From an uncultured Blautia sp. (lineage in GTDB: Bacteria > Bacillota > Clostridia > Lachnospirales > Lachnospiraceae), in NCBI GenBank assembly GCA_946545475.1, contig CAMNNO010000008.1:1-37195 (forward strand): a stretch of 37,195 bases of DNA, written 5' to 3'. Position 1 is the stretch's first letter, and each line of letters starts with the position of its first letter. Shown here in pieces: positions 8,768 to 16,958 of this stretch. The notes beneath the pieces were generated by a model, which ran no database searches, was not told the origin of the DNA, and was given only the letters and a program-made list of their open reading frames with translations. The translations under genes and the position numbers were made by a program.

Positions 8768-9595
8768 TTATATCCGGGTTCCAAAAGTGTCCAGGGGGAC
8801 CTGCTGCCAGGCGAGCTTTCCCTGCCTCTTTGTCAGAACATTGGTATGGGTGAAGCCGCAGGAAATGGCGGAGGCGACCGCCTGGTCAAAGCCGCCGGAC
8901 AGGAGTTCCTTCTGATGGGCGTCCGAGTTTATGAGGATCTCCCCGCCCATATCGTGCAGGGCTTTCAAAAGGAAGCGGCTGGGATACAGGTCTTTTTTCC
9001 GGCCCCGGTTAACCGCCCCGGTATTGATCTCAAAGGGCACACCATGCCTTACCAGGGCTTCCATGGCCGAGAGGGCGCCCTCCCGGTAGCGCCTGTCCGT
9101 CTCATCCAGGAAGTGCCGCTCGTCGTTAAAGCGCACCACCAGGTCAAAATGCCCTATAAACGTGCAGCCGGTCCGCTCATATACCTGGGCTTCCAGGTCA
9201 TAGTAGGCTCTGGCGAGCTTATAGTAATCCCCGCCAAAGTAGCGGCCGCAGAGAAGGACAAGTTCTTCTGCGTCACTGTCGACGGAGATCAGGGTCCCGT
9301 CCTCCGCCTGCACAAAATGCGTGGAGCCGATGATATAGTCCGCCTCTTTCGCGCATGCCGGGGCATACAGGCAGTCAAGCTCCACGCCTGTGATGATCTC
9401 CATCCGCCCTTCATACAGGGCCTTAAGGCGGCCGATCTCCCGGTAATACGCGGCAATGTCCATGTGGATGTCGCTGTCCATGTGCCCGGAAAAGCCCAGG
9501 ATGGAAAACCCCTGCCGGTAAGCCTCCTTCGCCATTTCCTCCGGCGTATCCTTTCCATCGCAGAGCGTGGTATGTGTGTGAAAATTTGCAAGCAT
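8768..9595 (-). CDS. PHP-family histidinol-phosphatase-like phosphoesterase
   Basis: Metal-dependent hydrolase of the PHP superfamily, most like the HisJ/HisK histidinol-phosphatases that make histidinol. Visible metal-site motifs are NFHTHTTLCDGKDTPEEM at the N-terminus (HxH at 6 and 8), GFSGHMDSD near 35, TGVELDCLY near 70, FIGHFDLVVRF near 150 and INSDAHQKE near 230. The 275-residue length fits. GGAGG lies eight bases before the ATG. No other histidine-biosynthesis gene is in the window, so the substrate is inferred from family resemblance; a related sugar or nucleotide phosphatase remains possible. It lies directly upstream of prfB, which has its own promoter. Confidence 0.78.
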   Translation of the reverse strand: MLANFHTHTTLCDGKDTPEEMAKEAYRQGFSILGFSGHMDSDIHMDIAAYYREIGRLKALYEGRMEIITGVELDCLYAPACAKEADYIIGSTHFVQAEDGTLISVDSDAEELVLLCGRYFGGDYYKLARAYYDLEAQVYERTGCTFIGHFDLVVRFNDERHFLDETDRRYREGALSAMEALVRHGVPFEINTGAVNRGRKKDLYPSRFLLKALHDMGGEILINSDAHQKELLSGGFDQAVASAISCGFTHTNVLTKRQGKLAWQQVPLDTFGTRI

Positions 9596-9609
9596 AATGC
9601 CAACCTCCG

Positions 9610-9674
9610 AAAAAAATCTTCCACCTGCGCACCTGCCGCAGGATATCTCTTGGGCAGCCGCACAGGTGGAAGAT
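9610..9674 (-). terminator. Intrinsic terminator after the DUF6273 protein gene
   Basis: ATCTTCCACCTG (9616-9627) pairs with CAGGTGGAAGAT (9663-9674), with an inner CTGCC/GGCAG stem. On the minus strand the stem ends in a run of T (9610-9615). Its arms resemble the TCCACCTGT palindrome at 11891-11940. Confidence 0.8.
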
Positions 9675-9680
9675 CCTGTG

Positions 9681-9712
9681 AAAATTTTCCAGTACTTCTG
9701 GTATGTATTGTG
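9681..9712 (-). repeat. Possible partial, degenerate copy of the 104-bp element
   Basis: The stretch reads like the outer edge of the copy at 23915-24018: AATTTTCC, then AGTACTTCTGGTAT here against AATACTTCTAGTAT there. Only the hairpin edge is present, so homology is tentative. Confidence 0.4.
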
Positions 9713-9726
9713 GGTTTCTGCCTGGT

Positions 9727-11874
9727 TTACGGCATGATATCCGCTGATGTCACGGTTCCCGCACTTGTCAGGAAGGGGCTGGATGTCTTCACCCGGATAG
9801 CGGGCAGCAGGCCCGAATCGCTGCAGGTCACGCCGATGCCGCGGTTATAGATATAGCCGAAATCGCAGATATAGGTGATGCTCCTGGCCGTATAGCCGTT
9901 GGTGCGCATAAACCAGAAACCGTTGCCTTTGTAGCCTTCCACCGGGCTGTACCAGGTCCCGCGGGCCATGGCATAGACGGTGGGGCGGAAACGCTTGGCC
10001 GCGTCGTCGACGCCCCGGCCGGCGTAAAAGCCATGGCGGGCGGCCTCGTCCGAGGCAAAGACCTCGGGACCGTTTAAGATGGTGACATAATCCTCGGTGT
10101 CCGCTCCGCTCCCGGTCCCGTAATAGTCGTTAGCGGTATTTTTGACATGGGACAGGACAATATCCGCCTTCTCCTCTTCCGAAAAGGCCCTGGCATAGAA
10201 GCTGTCCCCGGGGCGTCCGGAAAAATCGGTTCCCGATGCGTTCCGGCTGCCGTCATATCCGTTCAGGAAGCTCCGGAGCGTGCTGTTATCCCACGAAACA
10301 GCCTCGTCCGTCTCGTTGAACGGCGCGCAGTCCAGCTCCCGGTCGGACAGCAGCAGGGCTTCCTCATCCGAAAGAGCGATGACGCGCCATTTGATGGGGT
10401 CATAGCGGAAGTAATGGAAGCTCTCCTCGTCCGGCCAGCGGTAATGCTGAGGGCTGTCTTTGGCCCAGCTGACGGCATCGTGGGCGTTCATCCGGGTGTA
10501 GCGCTCCCCGTCTATGGCCGTCTCGTTGTCTGTCCACTGAGCGCTTTCCAGCCGCTCAAAAAGGGAGCTGTCCTGTACGACATCCGTATCGCGGTAGGCG
10601 TAGGGCTCAAGGGCCTGGAAATCGTCCTTCACGATCTCGGTCATCGGGTATGACCCGAAATAGACACAATCCCAGGTCGTAAGAAGGCCGGAGGGCATGG
10701 ACGCGTCCTCTGTCACCACGGGCTCTTTAAGGGAAAGGGCGCTTTCCGCGGGTGCCTTGGGCGCAGCCTCCTTTTCCTGCCCCGGCGTCACTTCCCCCGC
10801 CAGGTCAAGGCCGGCCACGCTAAGATCCACCCGTATGGCCGGAAGGATGCCCGCGTCCGGGCAGGAGGCCTCTATGCCGCGGTTAAAAAGGTTTCCGACC
10901 TCGCAGACATAGACGACCGTGGACCAGTTGTAGCCGTTTGTCCTGAGCATCCAGAAGCCGTTGCCGGGAAAGCCGTCTATGTTGGAGAGCCAGGCTCCCC
11001 TGGCCAGGGCGTACATGGTCGGGGTAAACTGTCGGCAGGCATCGTCAACGCCGTCCCCCTTGCTGAACCCATGCCCGGCAGCCGTCCCGCTGTAAAAGAC
11101 ATCCGGCTCGCTGAGGATAAACACGCGGTCCTCTGTCGCTTCCCCGCAGGTGGTGCCAAAGTAATAGTTATCCGGGCTCTCCACCGTTTCTTTCAGGATG
11201 GCCTGCTTTTCTTCTTCCGAAAAGGCGGTCCCGTAAAAGCTGTCCTGGGGCTTTTCGTTAAAGGCGATCCCGGCGCTGTTTTCCTCCGCCCCATAGCCGT
11301 TCAGGAAGCTTCGCAGCGTGCAGTCCTGCCACCAGGCATCCCCCTTCCCGCTGTGGAAAGGCGCGCACTCCAGGAGCTGGTCCGCCACAAGCATGGCCGA
11401 ATCGTCTTCCACTTCCAGCACGCGCCACCGGATGGGCTCATATTGGAAATAGTGCCAGGTATCCGCATCCCCCCACTGGTAGTGCTGCGGGCGGGAAAGG
11501 CCGGCGCCGGAGGCCTCATCCGCTTTCAGGCGGCGGTAGCGGACGCCTGAAAGGACGGTTTCATCGTCAACCCAGGAGGCGTTTTTCAGGTTTTCATAGA
11601 GTTCCCCGTCGGCGATGACCTCCCGCTCGAGAGTTCCCTCATCCTCCACAGGAAGGGCGCCTTCGTCCGTCACCTCCTTCATGGGATAGGAGCCGAAACA
11701 GACGCAGGAATAGGTCGTTTTTATTCCGCCCGGCATGCTTTCGTCGGCTTCCACGGTAGGCGCCGATATGCCCTGGGGATTTGCCGATGCCGGTGAGGCC
11801 AGGGCGCAAAAAACGCTTATCCCAACAGAGACGGCCACGCTCTTTAACCATTGCTTGGTTCTGTTTGTAATCAT
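9727..11874 (-). CDS. Secreted protein with two DUF6273 units
   Basis: Function unknown; predicted exported. A signal peptide is clear: Lys/Arg residues, then VAVSVGISVFCALASPASA, with cleavage likely after ASA near residue 32. The mature part is two related units (about 50-360 and 390-700). Each contains a CVxFGSYPM segment, HYxWxDxxxxHYFxYxPIxWRV, a DCTLRSFLNGY or DNSTLRSFLNGY block, an FSEEEK motif, GFWxxRTNGY, and an end in NRGI-C-D-G-LPAIRV, which are DUF6273 features. Pro/Ala-rich and acidic sequence links them. The ATG at 11874 has GAGG five bases upstream; an in-frame GTG seven codons earlier overlaps a palindrome and is less likely. The 715-residue protein is bracketed by repeats related to each other (9610-9712 and 11891-12050), suggesting an accessory gene. 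Confidence 0.8.
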   Translation of the reverse strand: MITNRTKQWLKSVAVSVGISVFCALASPASANPQGISAPTVEADESMPGGIKTTYSCVCFGSYPMKEVTDEGALPVEDEGTLEREVIADGELYENLKNASWVDDETVLSGVRYRRLKADEASGAGLSRPQHYQWGDADTWHYFQYEPIRWRVLEVEDDSAMLVADQLLECAPFHSGKGDAWWQDCTLRSFLNGYGAEENSAGIAFNEKPQDSFYGTAFSEEEKQAILKETVESPDNYYFGTTCGEATEDRVFILSEPDVFYSGTAAGHGFSKGDGVDDACRQFTPTMYALARGAWLSNIDGFPGNGFWMLRTNGYNWSTVVYVCEVGNLFNRGIEASCPDAGILPAIRVDLSVAGLDLAGEVTPGQEKEAAPKAPAESALSLKEPVVTEDASMPSGLLTTWDCVYFGSYPMTEIVKDDFQALEPYAYRDTDVVQDSSLFERLESAQWTDNETAIDGERYTRMNAHDAVSWAKDSPQHYRWPDEESFHYFRYDPIKWRVIALSDEEALLLSDRELDCAPFNETDEAVSWDNSTLRSFLNGYDGSRNASGTDFSGRPGDSFYARAFSEEEKADIVLSHVKNTANDYYGTGSGADTEDYVTILNGPEVFASDEAARHGFYAGRGVDDAAKRFRPTVYAMARGTWYSPVEGYKGNGFWFMRTNGYTARSITYICDFGYIYNRGIGVTCSDSGLLPAIRVKTSSPFLTSAGTVTSADIMP

Positions 11875-11890
11875 ATTTTCCTCAACTTTC

Positions 11891-11940
11891 TCCACCTGTA
11901 CGGTTGGGGCATCTTTAGATGCTCCAACCGTACAGGTGGA
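11891..11940. repeat. Long palindrome of the TCCACCTGT family
   Basis: Two 23-bp arms (TCCACCTGTACGGTTGGGGC... and its complement ending ACAGGTGGA) around a four-base centre, with one G-T mismatch. It ends about 17 bases upstream of the DUF6273 gene ATG, so it would form a hairpin at the edge of the leader. A decayed copy lies at 20466-20505. Confidence 0.85.
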
Positions 11941-11946
11941 ACTTTT

Positions 11947-12050
11947 TATACTAGTTACACTTAATAATTGCCGGAGGCAATTATTCTAGTGTAACTGCAT
12001 ATACCGCGGCACAAAATTGCAATCGGCAGCTAAATTCGTTCGCGAGTATA
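11947..12050 (+). repeat. 104-bp dispersed element, copy A
   Basis: Begins TATACTAG and ends GCGAGTATA, so the termini are short inverted repeats (TATACT/AGTATA). Inside is a hairpin with arms AGTTACACT (11953-11961)/AGTGTAACT and AATAATTGCC/GGCAATTATT, then a conserved TGCATATACCGCGGC and an AT-rich stretch to GTTCGCGAGTATA. Copies B (21401-21504) and C (23915-24018) are exactly the same length. No gene is seen between 11875 and 12124. Confidence 0.88.
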
Positions 12051-12124
12051 AATAAGCAGGAAGCGCTCCGGCGCAGCCGGGATAATTCCGGTCACGCCAG
12101 AGCGCAGGTAACATATCGTTTTTG

Positions 12125-12511
12125 TCAGGCGGGAAATTCCGCCATGATCGCGCAAAAGATCTCCCACTCTTCTTCCGCCCGGCCGGCTGCCTCGCTGATC
12201 TTCTCTCTTTCCGGGAAGCTGCCGTCCCGGCTTCCTTCATAAAAAGGCCTTAAAATCTCAACCAGGCCCGATACCTCTTTCAACAAGGGATTAAGGCTTA
12301 GCGTCGCCGCGGAACCTTTCATGCGATGGGCTGCCTTAAAAGCAGACGCGTATTCCATTCGCTTTATGTCATCCAGTATCTCTGCCATATCATTTTCCGC
12401 TGCCATCTGCTGCAAAAGATGAAAAAGCAATGCCTCATCTCCAAGTACCCGCGCGAGGGCTTCCGAAATATCGGCCCCCCAGTTTTCCAGGCGCTTAAAT
12501 GTCTCGCTCAA
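12125..12511 (-). CDS. Hpt-domain histidine phosphotransfer protein
   Basis: Single-domain Hpt protein of 128 residues that should carry phosphate between receiver domains. The phospho-accepting His is residue 62 in AAHRMKGSAAT, the standard HxxKGxA/S signature, within a helical bundle (about 20-115). Translation starts at TTG with AAGGAGG eight bases upstream; no ATG fits better. It lies 337 bp downstream of the CheB-CheR-kinase gene on the same strand. Likely partners, by inference, are the receiver of that hybrid (Asp1175) and the receiver of the divergent pseudokinase (Asp459). Confidence 0.88.
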   Translation of the reverse strand: MSETFKRLENWGADISEALARVLGDEALLFHLLQQMAAENDMAEILDDIKRMEYASAFKAAHRMKGSAATLSLNPLLKEVSGLVEILRPFYEGSRDGSFPEREKISEAAGRAEEEWEIFCAIMAEFPA

Positions 12512-12660
12512 AAAGATGCCTCCTTATCCTTGTTGAAAAACATACGGGAAACGCACGGAGCTCTGCCGTTTTTTTCGTTTCCTGTAAAATCAGTTTTCAA
12601 GTATATCACACAAGGGCTTTTCTGTCGATACCGGAAATGTTTACTTTTGCATATGCCGCA

Positions 12661-12840
12661 GCGTAATCGGGCAGGAGGGGAATCTTCCCTCCTGCCCGCC
12701 CGCAGGGCGGCGTAAGGAGATTATCGCCTTACGCCGCCCCTGCGATAAAATCGAGTAGGAGGGGATTCTCCCCTCCTGCTCGCCCGCGGGGCGGCGTTCG
12801 CCGCAAGGCGATAATTTCCTTACGCCGCCCCTGCGATAAC
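12661..12840. repeat. Two tandem compound-hairpin units downstream of the hybrid kinase
   Basis: Unit 1 (about 12661-12747) has GGGCAGGAGGG/CCCTCCTGCCC (12669-12697), then GGGCGGCGTAAGG/CCTTACGCCGCCC (12705-12739). Unit 2 (about 12749-12840) repeats the same two hairpins with substitutions in both arms and an insertion. They fill the spacer between the kinase stop and the Hpt gene (12512-12848), which otherwise shows nothing. They may act as a terminator or RNA-stabilising structure. Confidence 0.8.
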
Positions 12841-12848
12841 TCAATGTT

Positions 12849-15800
12849 TTATGTCTGTGCTTCAAATTCCCTGGACAAACAGTCAAAAAGGTGCTCCGCG
12901 TCGATGGGCTTGGTGATGCAGTTATTCATGCCGTCCTTTTTGCAGCGCTCCTCCACGCCGCTGGTCACATCGGCGGTCAGGGCGATGATGGGGATGGTGG
13001 CGGCGTCCTCCTGGGGAAGCATGCGGATCTCGCGGGCAGCCTCCGCGCCGTTTTTGATCGGCATCATCAGATCCATGAGGATGGCCTGGAAGTAATACGG
13101 GCCGTGGATGCGGAACAGGTTCACCGCTTCCTCGCCGTCCCGGGCCAGCTGGGCATGGATGCCCTTGGAGGCGAGCATCTTAAGGATGACCTCGGCCACG
13201 ATATTGTTGTCCTCCGCCAGCAGGACATTCTTGCCGAAAAGGATCTGGTCCTCGTAGGAGGAGGGATGGTGCACGGCCATGCTGATCTGCTCCGGGCTGG
13301 CCAGGGAATAGGTCATTTTTACCGTGAAGGCCGTTCCCCGCCCCGGCTGGCTCTGGCAGGTAATGGTGCCGCCGAGAAGATCCACCAGGTTCTTGCAGAT
13401 GTAAAGCCCCAGGCCTGTGCCGTCGTGGTATTCGCCGTCCGTGTAATCCTGCTCGAAGGGCAGGAACATCCGCTTCTGGAAGCTTTCCCGGATGCCGATG
13501 CCGTTATCCCGGACGACATAGGTATGCTCGGCAAAGTTTCCGTGGTACGAGATAAACACCTCAAGGGTTATCTTTCCCCCTGCCGGCGTAAACTTGACGC
13601 TGTTGGTCAGGAGATTGACCAGTATCCGTTCCACATGCTTCACGTCCATCATGACATGGCGGCCCTGGCAGCCTTTTATGTTCATCTCAAAGCCAAGGCC
13701 CGCGCTTCTGGCCTGCTCGCCGATAATAGCGGCCACGGAATCCAGCACCACATCTTCCTTTTCCGCCGAGCTCACGGTGACGATCTTGCCGGCATCGATG
13801 CGGCTGGTTTCCAGTATCTCCTCCACGAGACCGAGCAGGTAATTGCTGGAGGTCTGGATCTTTTCCAAATTGTCCTTGACGGCCGGCGGCAGATCCGGTT
13901 CCTTTAAGCTTAGCTGGGTCAGGCCAAAGATGGCCGTCATGGGCGTGCGCATGTCGTGGGACATGTGGGACAGGAAGGTTTCCTTTTCCTGGCTGGTCTT
14001 GACCGCCTGCCGGAGGGCTTTTGCCATCTCCTCAATCTGCTCCTGGTCGTCCACCTGCTTGGTGGTGTCCATAAATGTCAGGACAAGGCCCTGGAGGGAC
14101 TGGCCTTTCCCCTCCGGCTTTTCGCCTTCTTCGTAGAAGCCGTTGTCCACCGCCTGGTAGGGAGCTATCCGGATCAGGTACGTCTTTCCGGCGACCGAGG
14201 CGCACAGCCTCTCAATGGGCTCCATGGTGGAAAGCACCTGGCGGCACTGCTGGATCAGGTCGATGGTGGCGAAATTGTAGGAAATATAGCGCAGCGACCG
14301 GCCCACATCCTGATCCACCACATTAAATTCCGAGGAAATGTATTCCGTGAACTTGCGGATGTTCAGGTCCTTGTCCACCATCAGGATGCCGACCAGGGTG
14401 GTGGACAGGAAGTTTGTCATATCGTCATTAAGGCCCGCAAGCTCCGTCACCTTGGACTGATATTCCGAGTTGACGGTGTAAAGCTCCTCGTTCACCGACT
14501 GCAGTTCCTCATTGCTGGACTGCAGCTCCTCGTTGGCGGTCAAAAGCTCCTCGTTGGCCGCCTGCAGCTCGGCATTCACCGATTCCAGCTCCGTTACGGT
14601 ACGCCGGAGGTTTTCGCGTGTCACGCGAAGCTCCTGCTCCAGGTTGGCGATCCTCTGAGCCGCCGCCACGTCAATATTATAGTTCTTAAGATTGATGTCC
14701 TGCGACTTATCCCCCCTGCGCAGAAAGGATATGGCCGAACAGTTGGTGCTCTGACCGTGGCGGTCAAAGATGGGCTGCGCCACGATGGAGATATTCTCGA
14801 CCTTGCCCGAAAGTGTCACCGGCACCTTTTCGTAGCCGACCTTTTCGTTTTTGGCCCGGGAGTCCCTGAGCACGGTGGAAACCGCTATCTTAAGGTCATT
14901 GCGCAGCAGCATGAAAATGTCGAAGGTCGCTTCCCCCACAGGAATGGACAGGTACTGGCTGCAGTCCCCGTATGTCCTTGTCATCTCGTTTTTGTCGTTG
15001 ACCAGGACGGTCGCCGGGAGAAGGGCCTCCAGGACAGAGGTGTCCAGCTCGTTTTCTTTATAGGAAATGTCAACATCCGGTTCCAGGGGCGGTATCCTTA
15101 CCGGGTCCATCATGTTTTCCACATTCTGCATGGAATAGCTGACCCGCTCATGGGCCGGGACCTTGCCGGACTGATTGTGGATAAAGATCTTTTCGTTCGC
15201 CCCGGCGACCCGGAAGACATCGTCATAGTCGATGACCGACTCGGAACGTCCAAGGAACAGGTATCCCCTGTCCACAAGGGCCGAGTGGAAAATGGCAAAG
15301 AGGTTGCGCTGCAGGACCGTCTGGAAATAGATCAGGACATTCCGGCAGCTGATAAGGTCCAGCTTGCCAAAGGGCGGGTCCTGGAAAACGTTATGCTGGG
15401 CAAATATGATCATTTTCCGCACATCGTGGCGGATGACATATTTGTTTCCCTTGCGGGTAAAGTAGCGGGACAGCCGCTGGACGGACACATCCTCGATGAT
15501 ATTGTCCCCGTAAACGCCGCGGACGGCCGTGGCGATGGAATCCCCGTCAAGGTCGGTGGCGAATATCTTCACATCCCGGCGGATGCCGAGCTCGTCCATG
15601 GCCTCCTCAAAGAGGATGGCAATGGAGTAAGCTTCCTCGCCCGTGGAGCATCCCGCTACCCACACGCGGATCTGCTTGTCCCGGGGGCTCTCGGTGAGGA
15701 GCTGCTTGATGACCGATTCCTTAAGGACATCGAAATATTCGCTGTCCCGGAAAAAGCTCGTCACCCCGATCAGCACCTCTTTGGCCAGTATCTTGGCCTC

Positions 15801-16595
15801 CTCGGGATTGTTGGCAAGATACGAGACATATTCCCGGAGGTTCTGGTTATGGGTGATCACCAGGCGCCTCTCCACGCGGCGGAGGATCGTGCTCTGCTTA
15901 TAGTACATGTAATTGATGTTCGTCACATTCTTCAATGTGGCAAACACCTTGGACATCAGGTCCTGGTCCGAGAGCATGAAGCGCTCGCTGGCGTCTATGG
16001 TCGACTTGGCGATGTGGGCCATTTCCTTGGCGATGGAGTCCGGCTTCTGGATGAGGTCAACGAAGCCGGTGGAAATGGCATTGCGGGGCATACCGTCAAA
16101 TTTGGCCGATTCCGGACTCTGGACGATAATGACGCCGTTGTGCTCTTTTACCGAGCGGATACCGTTTGTGCCATCCGACCCGGTGCCGGAGAGGATGACC
16201 GCCACGGCCCGGTTCTCGTAGGCCTGGGCCAGCGAGCGGAAAAAAAAGTCGATCGGATGGTTGATCTTCCCTGCGTCGTATTCGTGCAGGGTCAGGATGT
16301 CTGAGGACAGCTCCACGTTGTAGCGGGGAGGGATCATATAAATGTGATTTCTTTCTACCCGTGTGCCGTCTTGAATTTCAGTGATGGGCATAGGACTATA
16401 CTTGCCCAGGATATCCACGAGAAGGCTCTTGTGATCCGGCGACAGATGCTGGATGACAACAAAGGCCATTCCGGTATTCGAGGGCAAAAACGTGAAAAAC
16501 TGCTGGAGAGCCTCAAGTCCTCCGGCAGACGCTCCGATGCCTACCACGCACACCGGCTGCTGGTAGGCAGCCGGGCCAGAAGAAGTTTGATTCAT
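12849..16595 (-). CDS. CheB-CheR-PAS-histidine kinase-receiver hybrid protein
   Basis: Very large cytosolic signalling protein (1248 residues). Order: CheB methylesterase domain (about 15-200; VGIGASAGGLEAL, VIQHLSPDHKS, ILSGTGSDGTNGI); CheR methyltransferase (about 205-480; SFFRDSEYFDVL, VWVAGCSTGEEAYSIA, ISCRNVLIYFQ); PAS-like region (about 530-640); a long heptad coiled coil of ELQAANEELLTANEEL type (about 655-735); a PAS domain (about 740-850); HisKA with His880 (FLSHMSHDMRTPM); HATPase with NSVKFTP, DNGIGI and GTGLGLYICKNL; and a C-terminal receiver with Asp1175 (AILMDLMMP). All catalytic motifs look intact. No transmembrane segment is seen. The ATG at 16595 has AAAGG seven bases upstream. 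No CheA, CheW or receptor genes are nearby, so the methylation targets and signal are unknown. Confidence 0.93.
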   Translation of the reverse strand: MNQTSSGPAAYQQPVCVVGIGASAGGLEALQQFFTFLPSNTGMAFVVIQHLSPDHKSLLVDILGKYSPMPITEIQDGTRVERNHIYMIPPRYNVELSSDILTLHEYDAGKINHPIDFFFRSLAQAYENRAVAVILSGTGSDGTNGIRSVKEHNGVIIVQSPESAKFDGMPRNAISTGFVDLIQKPDSIAKEMAHIAKSTIDASERFMLSDQDLMSKVFATLKNVTNINYMYYKQSTILRRVERRLVITHNQNLREYVSYLANNPEEAKILAKEVLIGVTSFFRDSEYFDVLKESVIKQLLTESPRDKQIRVWVAGCSTGEEAYSIAILFEEAMDELGIRRDVKIFATDLDGDSIATAVRGVYGDNIIEDVSVQRLSRYFTRKGNKYVIRHDVRKMIIFAQHNVFQDPPFGKLDLISCRNVLIYFQTVLQRNLFAIFHSALVDRGYLFLGRSESVIDYDDVFRVAGANEKIFIHNQSGKVPAHERVSYSMQNVENMMDPVRIPPLEPDVDISYKENELDTSVLEALLPATVLVNDKNEMTRTYGDCSQYLSIPVGEATFDIFMLLRNDLKIAVSTVLRDSRAKNEKVGYEKVPVTLSGKVENISIVAQPIFDRHGQSTNCSAISFLRRGDKSQDINLKNYNIDVAAAQRIANLEQELRVTRENLRRTVTELESVNAELQAANEELLTANEELQSSNEELQSVNEELYTVNSEYQSKVTELAGLNDDMTNFLSTTLVGILMVDKDLNIRKFTEYISSEFNVVDQDVGRSLRYISYNFATIDLIQQCRQVLSTMEPIERLCASVAGKTYLIRIAPYQAVDNGFYEEGEKPEGKGQSLQGLVLTFMDTTKQVDDQEQIEEMAKALRQAVKTSQEKETFLSHMSHDMRTPMTAIFGLTQLSLKEPDLPPAVKDNLEKIQTSSNYLLGLVEEILETSRIDAGKIVTVSSAEKEDVVLDSVAAIIGEQARSAGLGFEMNIKGCQGRHVMMDVKHVERILVNLLTNSVKFTPAGGKITLEVFISYHGNFAEHTYVVRDNGIGIRESFQKRMFLPFEQDYTDGEYHDGTGLGLYICKNLVDLLGGTITCQSQPGRGTAFTVKMTYSLASPEQISMAVHHPSSYEDQILFGKNVLLAEDNNIVAEVILKMLASKGIHAQLARDGEEAVNLFRIHGPYYFQAILMDLMMPIKNGAEAAREIRMLPQEDAATIPIIALTADVTSGVEERCKKDGMNNCITKPIDAEHLFDCLSREFEAQT

Positions 16596-16680
16596 GGCTT
16601 TGCCTTTCACGATCAATCATATAGTATGCGCGCGGATCTTCAGTGGAATGATACGCAAAAGCGGCGAAGAGGCGGCGCAG

Positions 16681-16716
16681 GGAACGGATGAAAGCGCAGG
16701 CGCTTTATCCGTTTCC
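16681..16716. repeat. GGAAACG-type hairpin
   Basis: GGAACGGATGAAAGCG (16681-16696) pairs with CGCTTTATCCGTTTCC (16701-16716). Same design as hairpins in the 99-bp array (25736-25990) and at 32714-32750. It lies in the 363-bp spacer between the two divergent kinase-like genes. Confidence 0.7.
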
Positions 16717-16770
16717 TATACAACATATTTCCTATACAACAAAATGTTATGAACAAAATGGGTAAAAGCA

Positions 16771-16789
16771 TACAATCTATTATATTGTA
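16771..16789. promoter_or_regulatory. Inverted repeat, possible operator
   Basis: TACAAT-7 nt-ATTGTA in the divergent spacer, about 46 bp upstream of the plus-strand promoter's -35 box. The arm on the minus strand also resembles a -10 box for the hybrid kinase gene, but no good -35 accompanies it. Confidence 0.35.
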
Positions 16790-16834
16790 CACGAAATTTA
16801 CAAAAAAAGAAAGAGTTTTTAATTTTTTATCTTG

Positions 16835-16863
16835 TTTACACTGATATGTTTTTTTGCTATAAT
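16835..16863 (+). promoter_or_regulatory. Sigma-A-type promoter for the pseudokinase gene
   Basis: -35 TTTACA (16835-16840), 17-bp spacer, -10 TATAAT (16858-16863), about 95 bp upstream of the start codon. Confidence 0.75.
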
Positions 16864-16958
16864 CAGATTTAGAGATAAAAGTGACAAATACAGCCGGCAG
16901 ATTTTTTCGGCCTCAAGTATAAAGACATACTTCTTAAAAAAGGAATCAGGTGATAATT

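Noticed and set aside
13956-16304. Plus-strand open frame of 782 codons opposite the CheB-CheR hybrid
   Set aside because: It is antisense to a clearly homologous multi-domain gene; its composition is typical of a shadow frame in GC-rich coding DNA, and no domain is recognisable.
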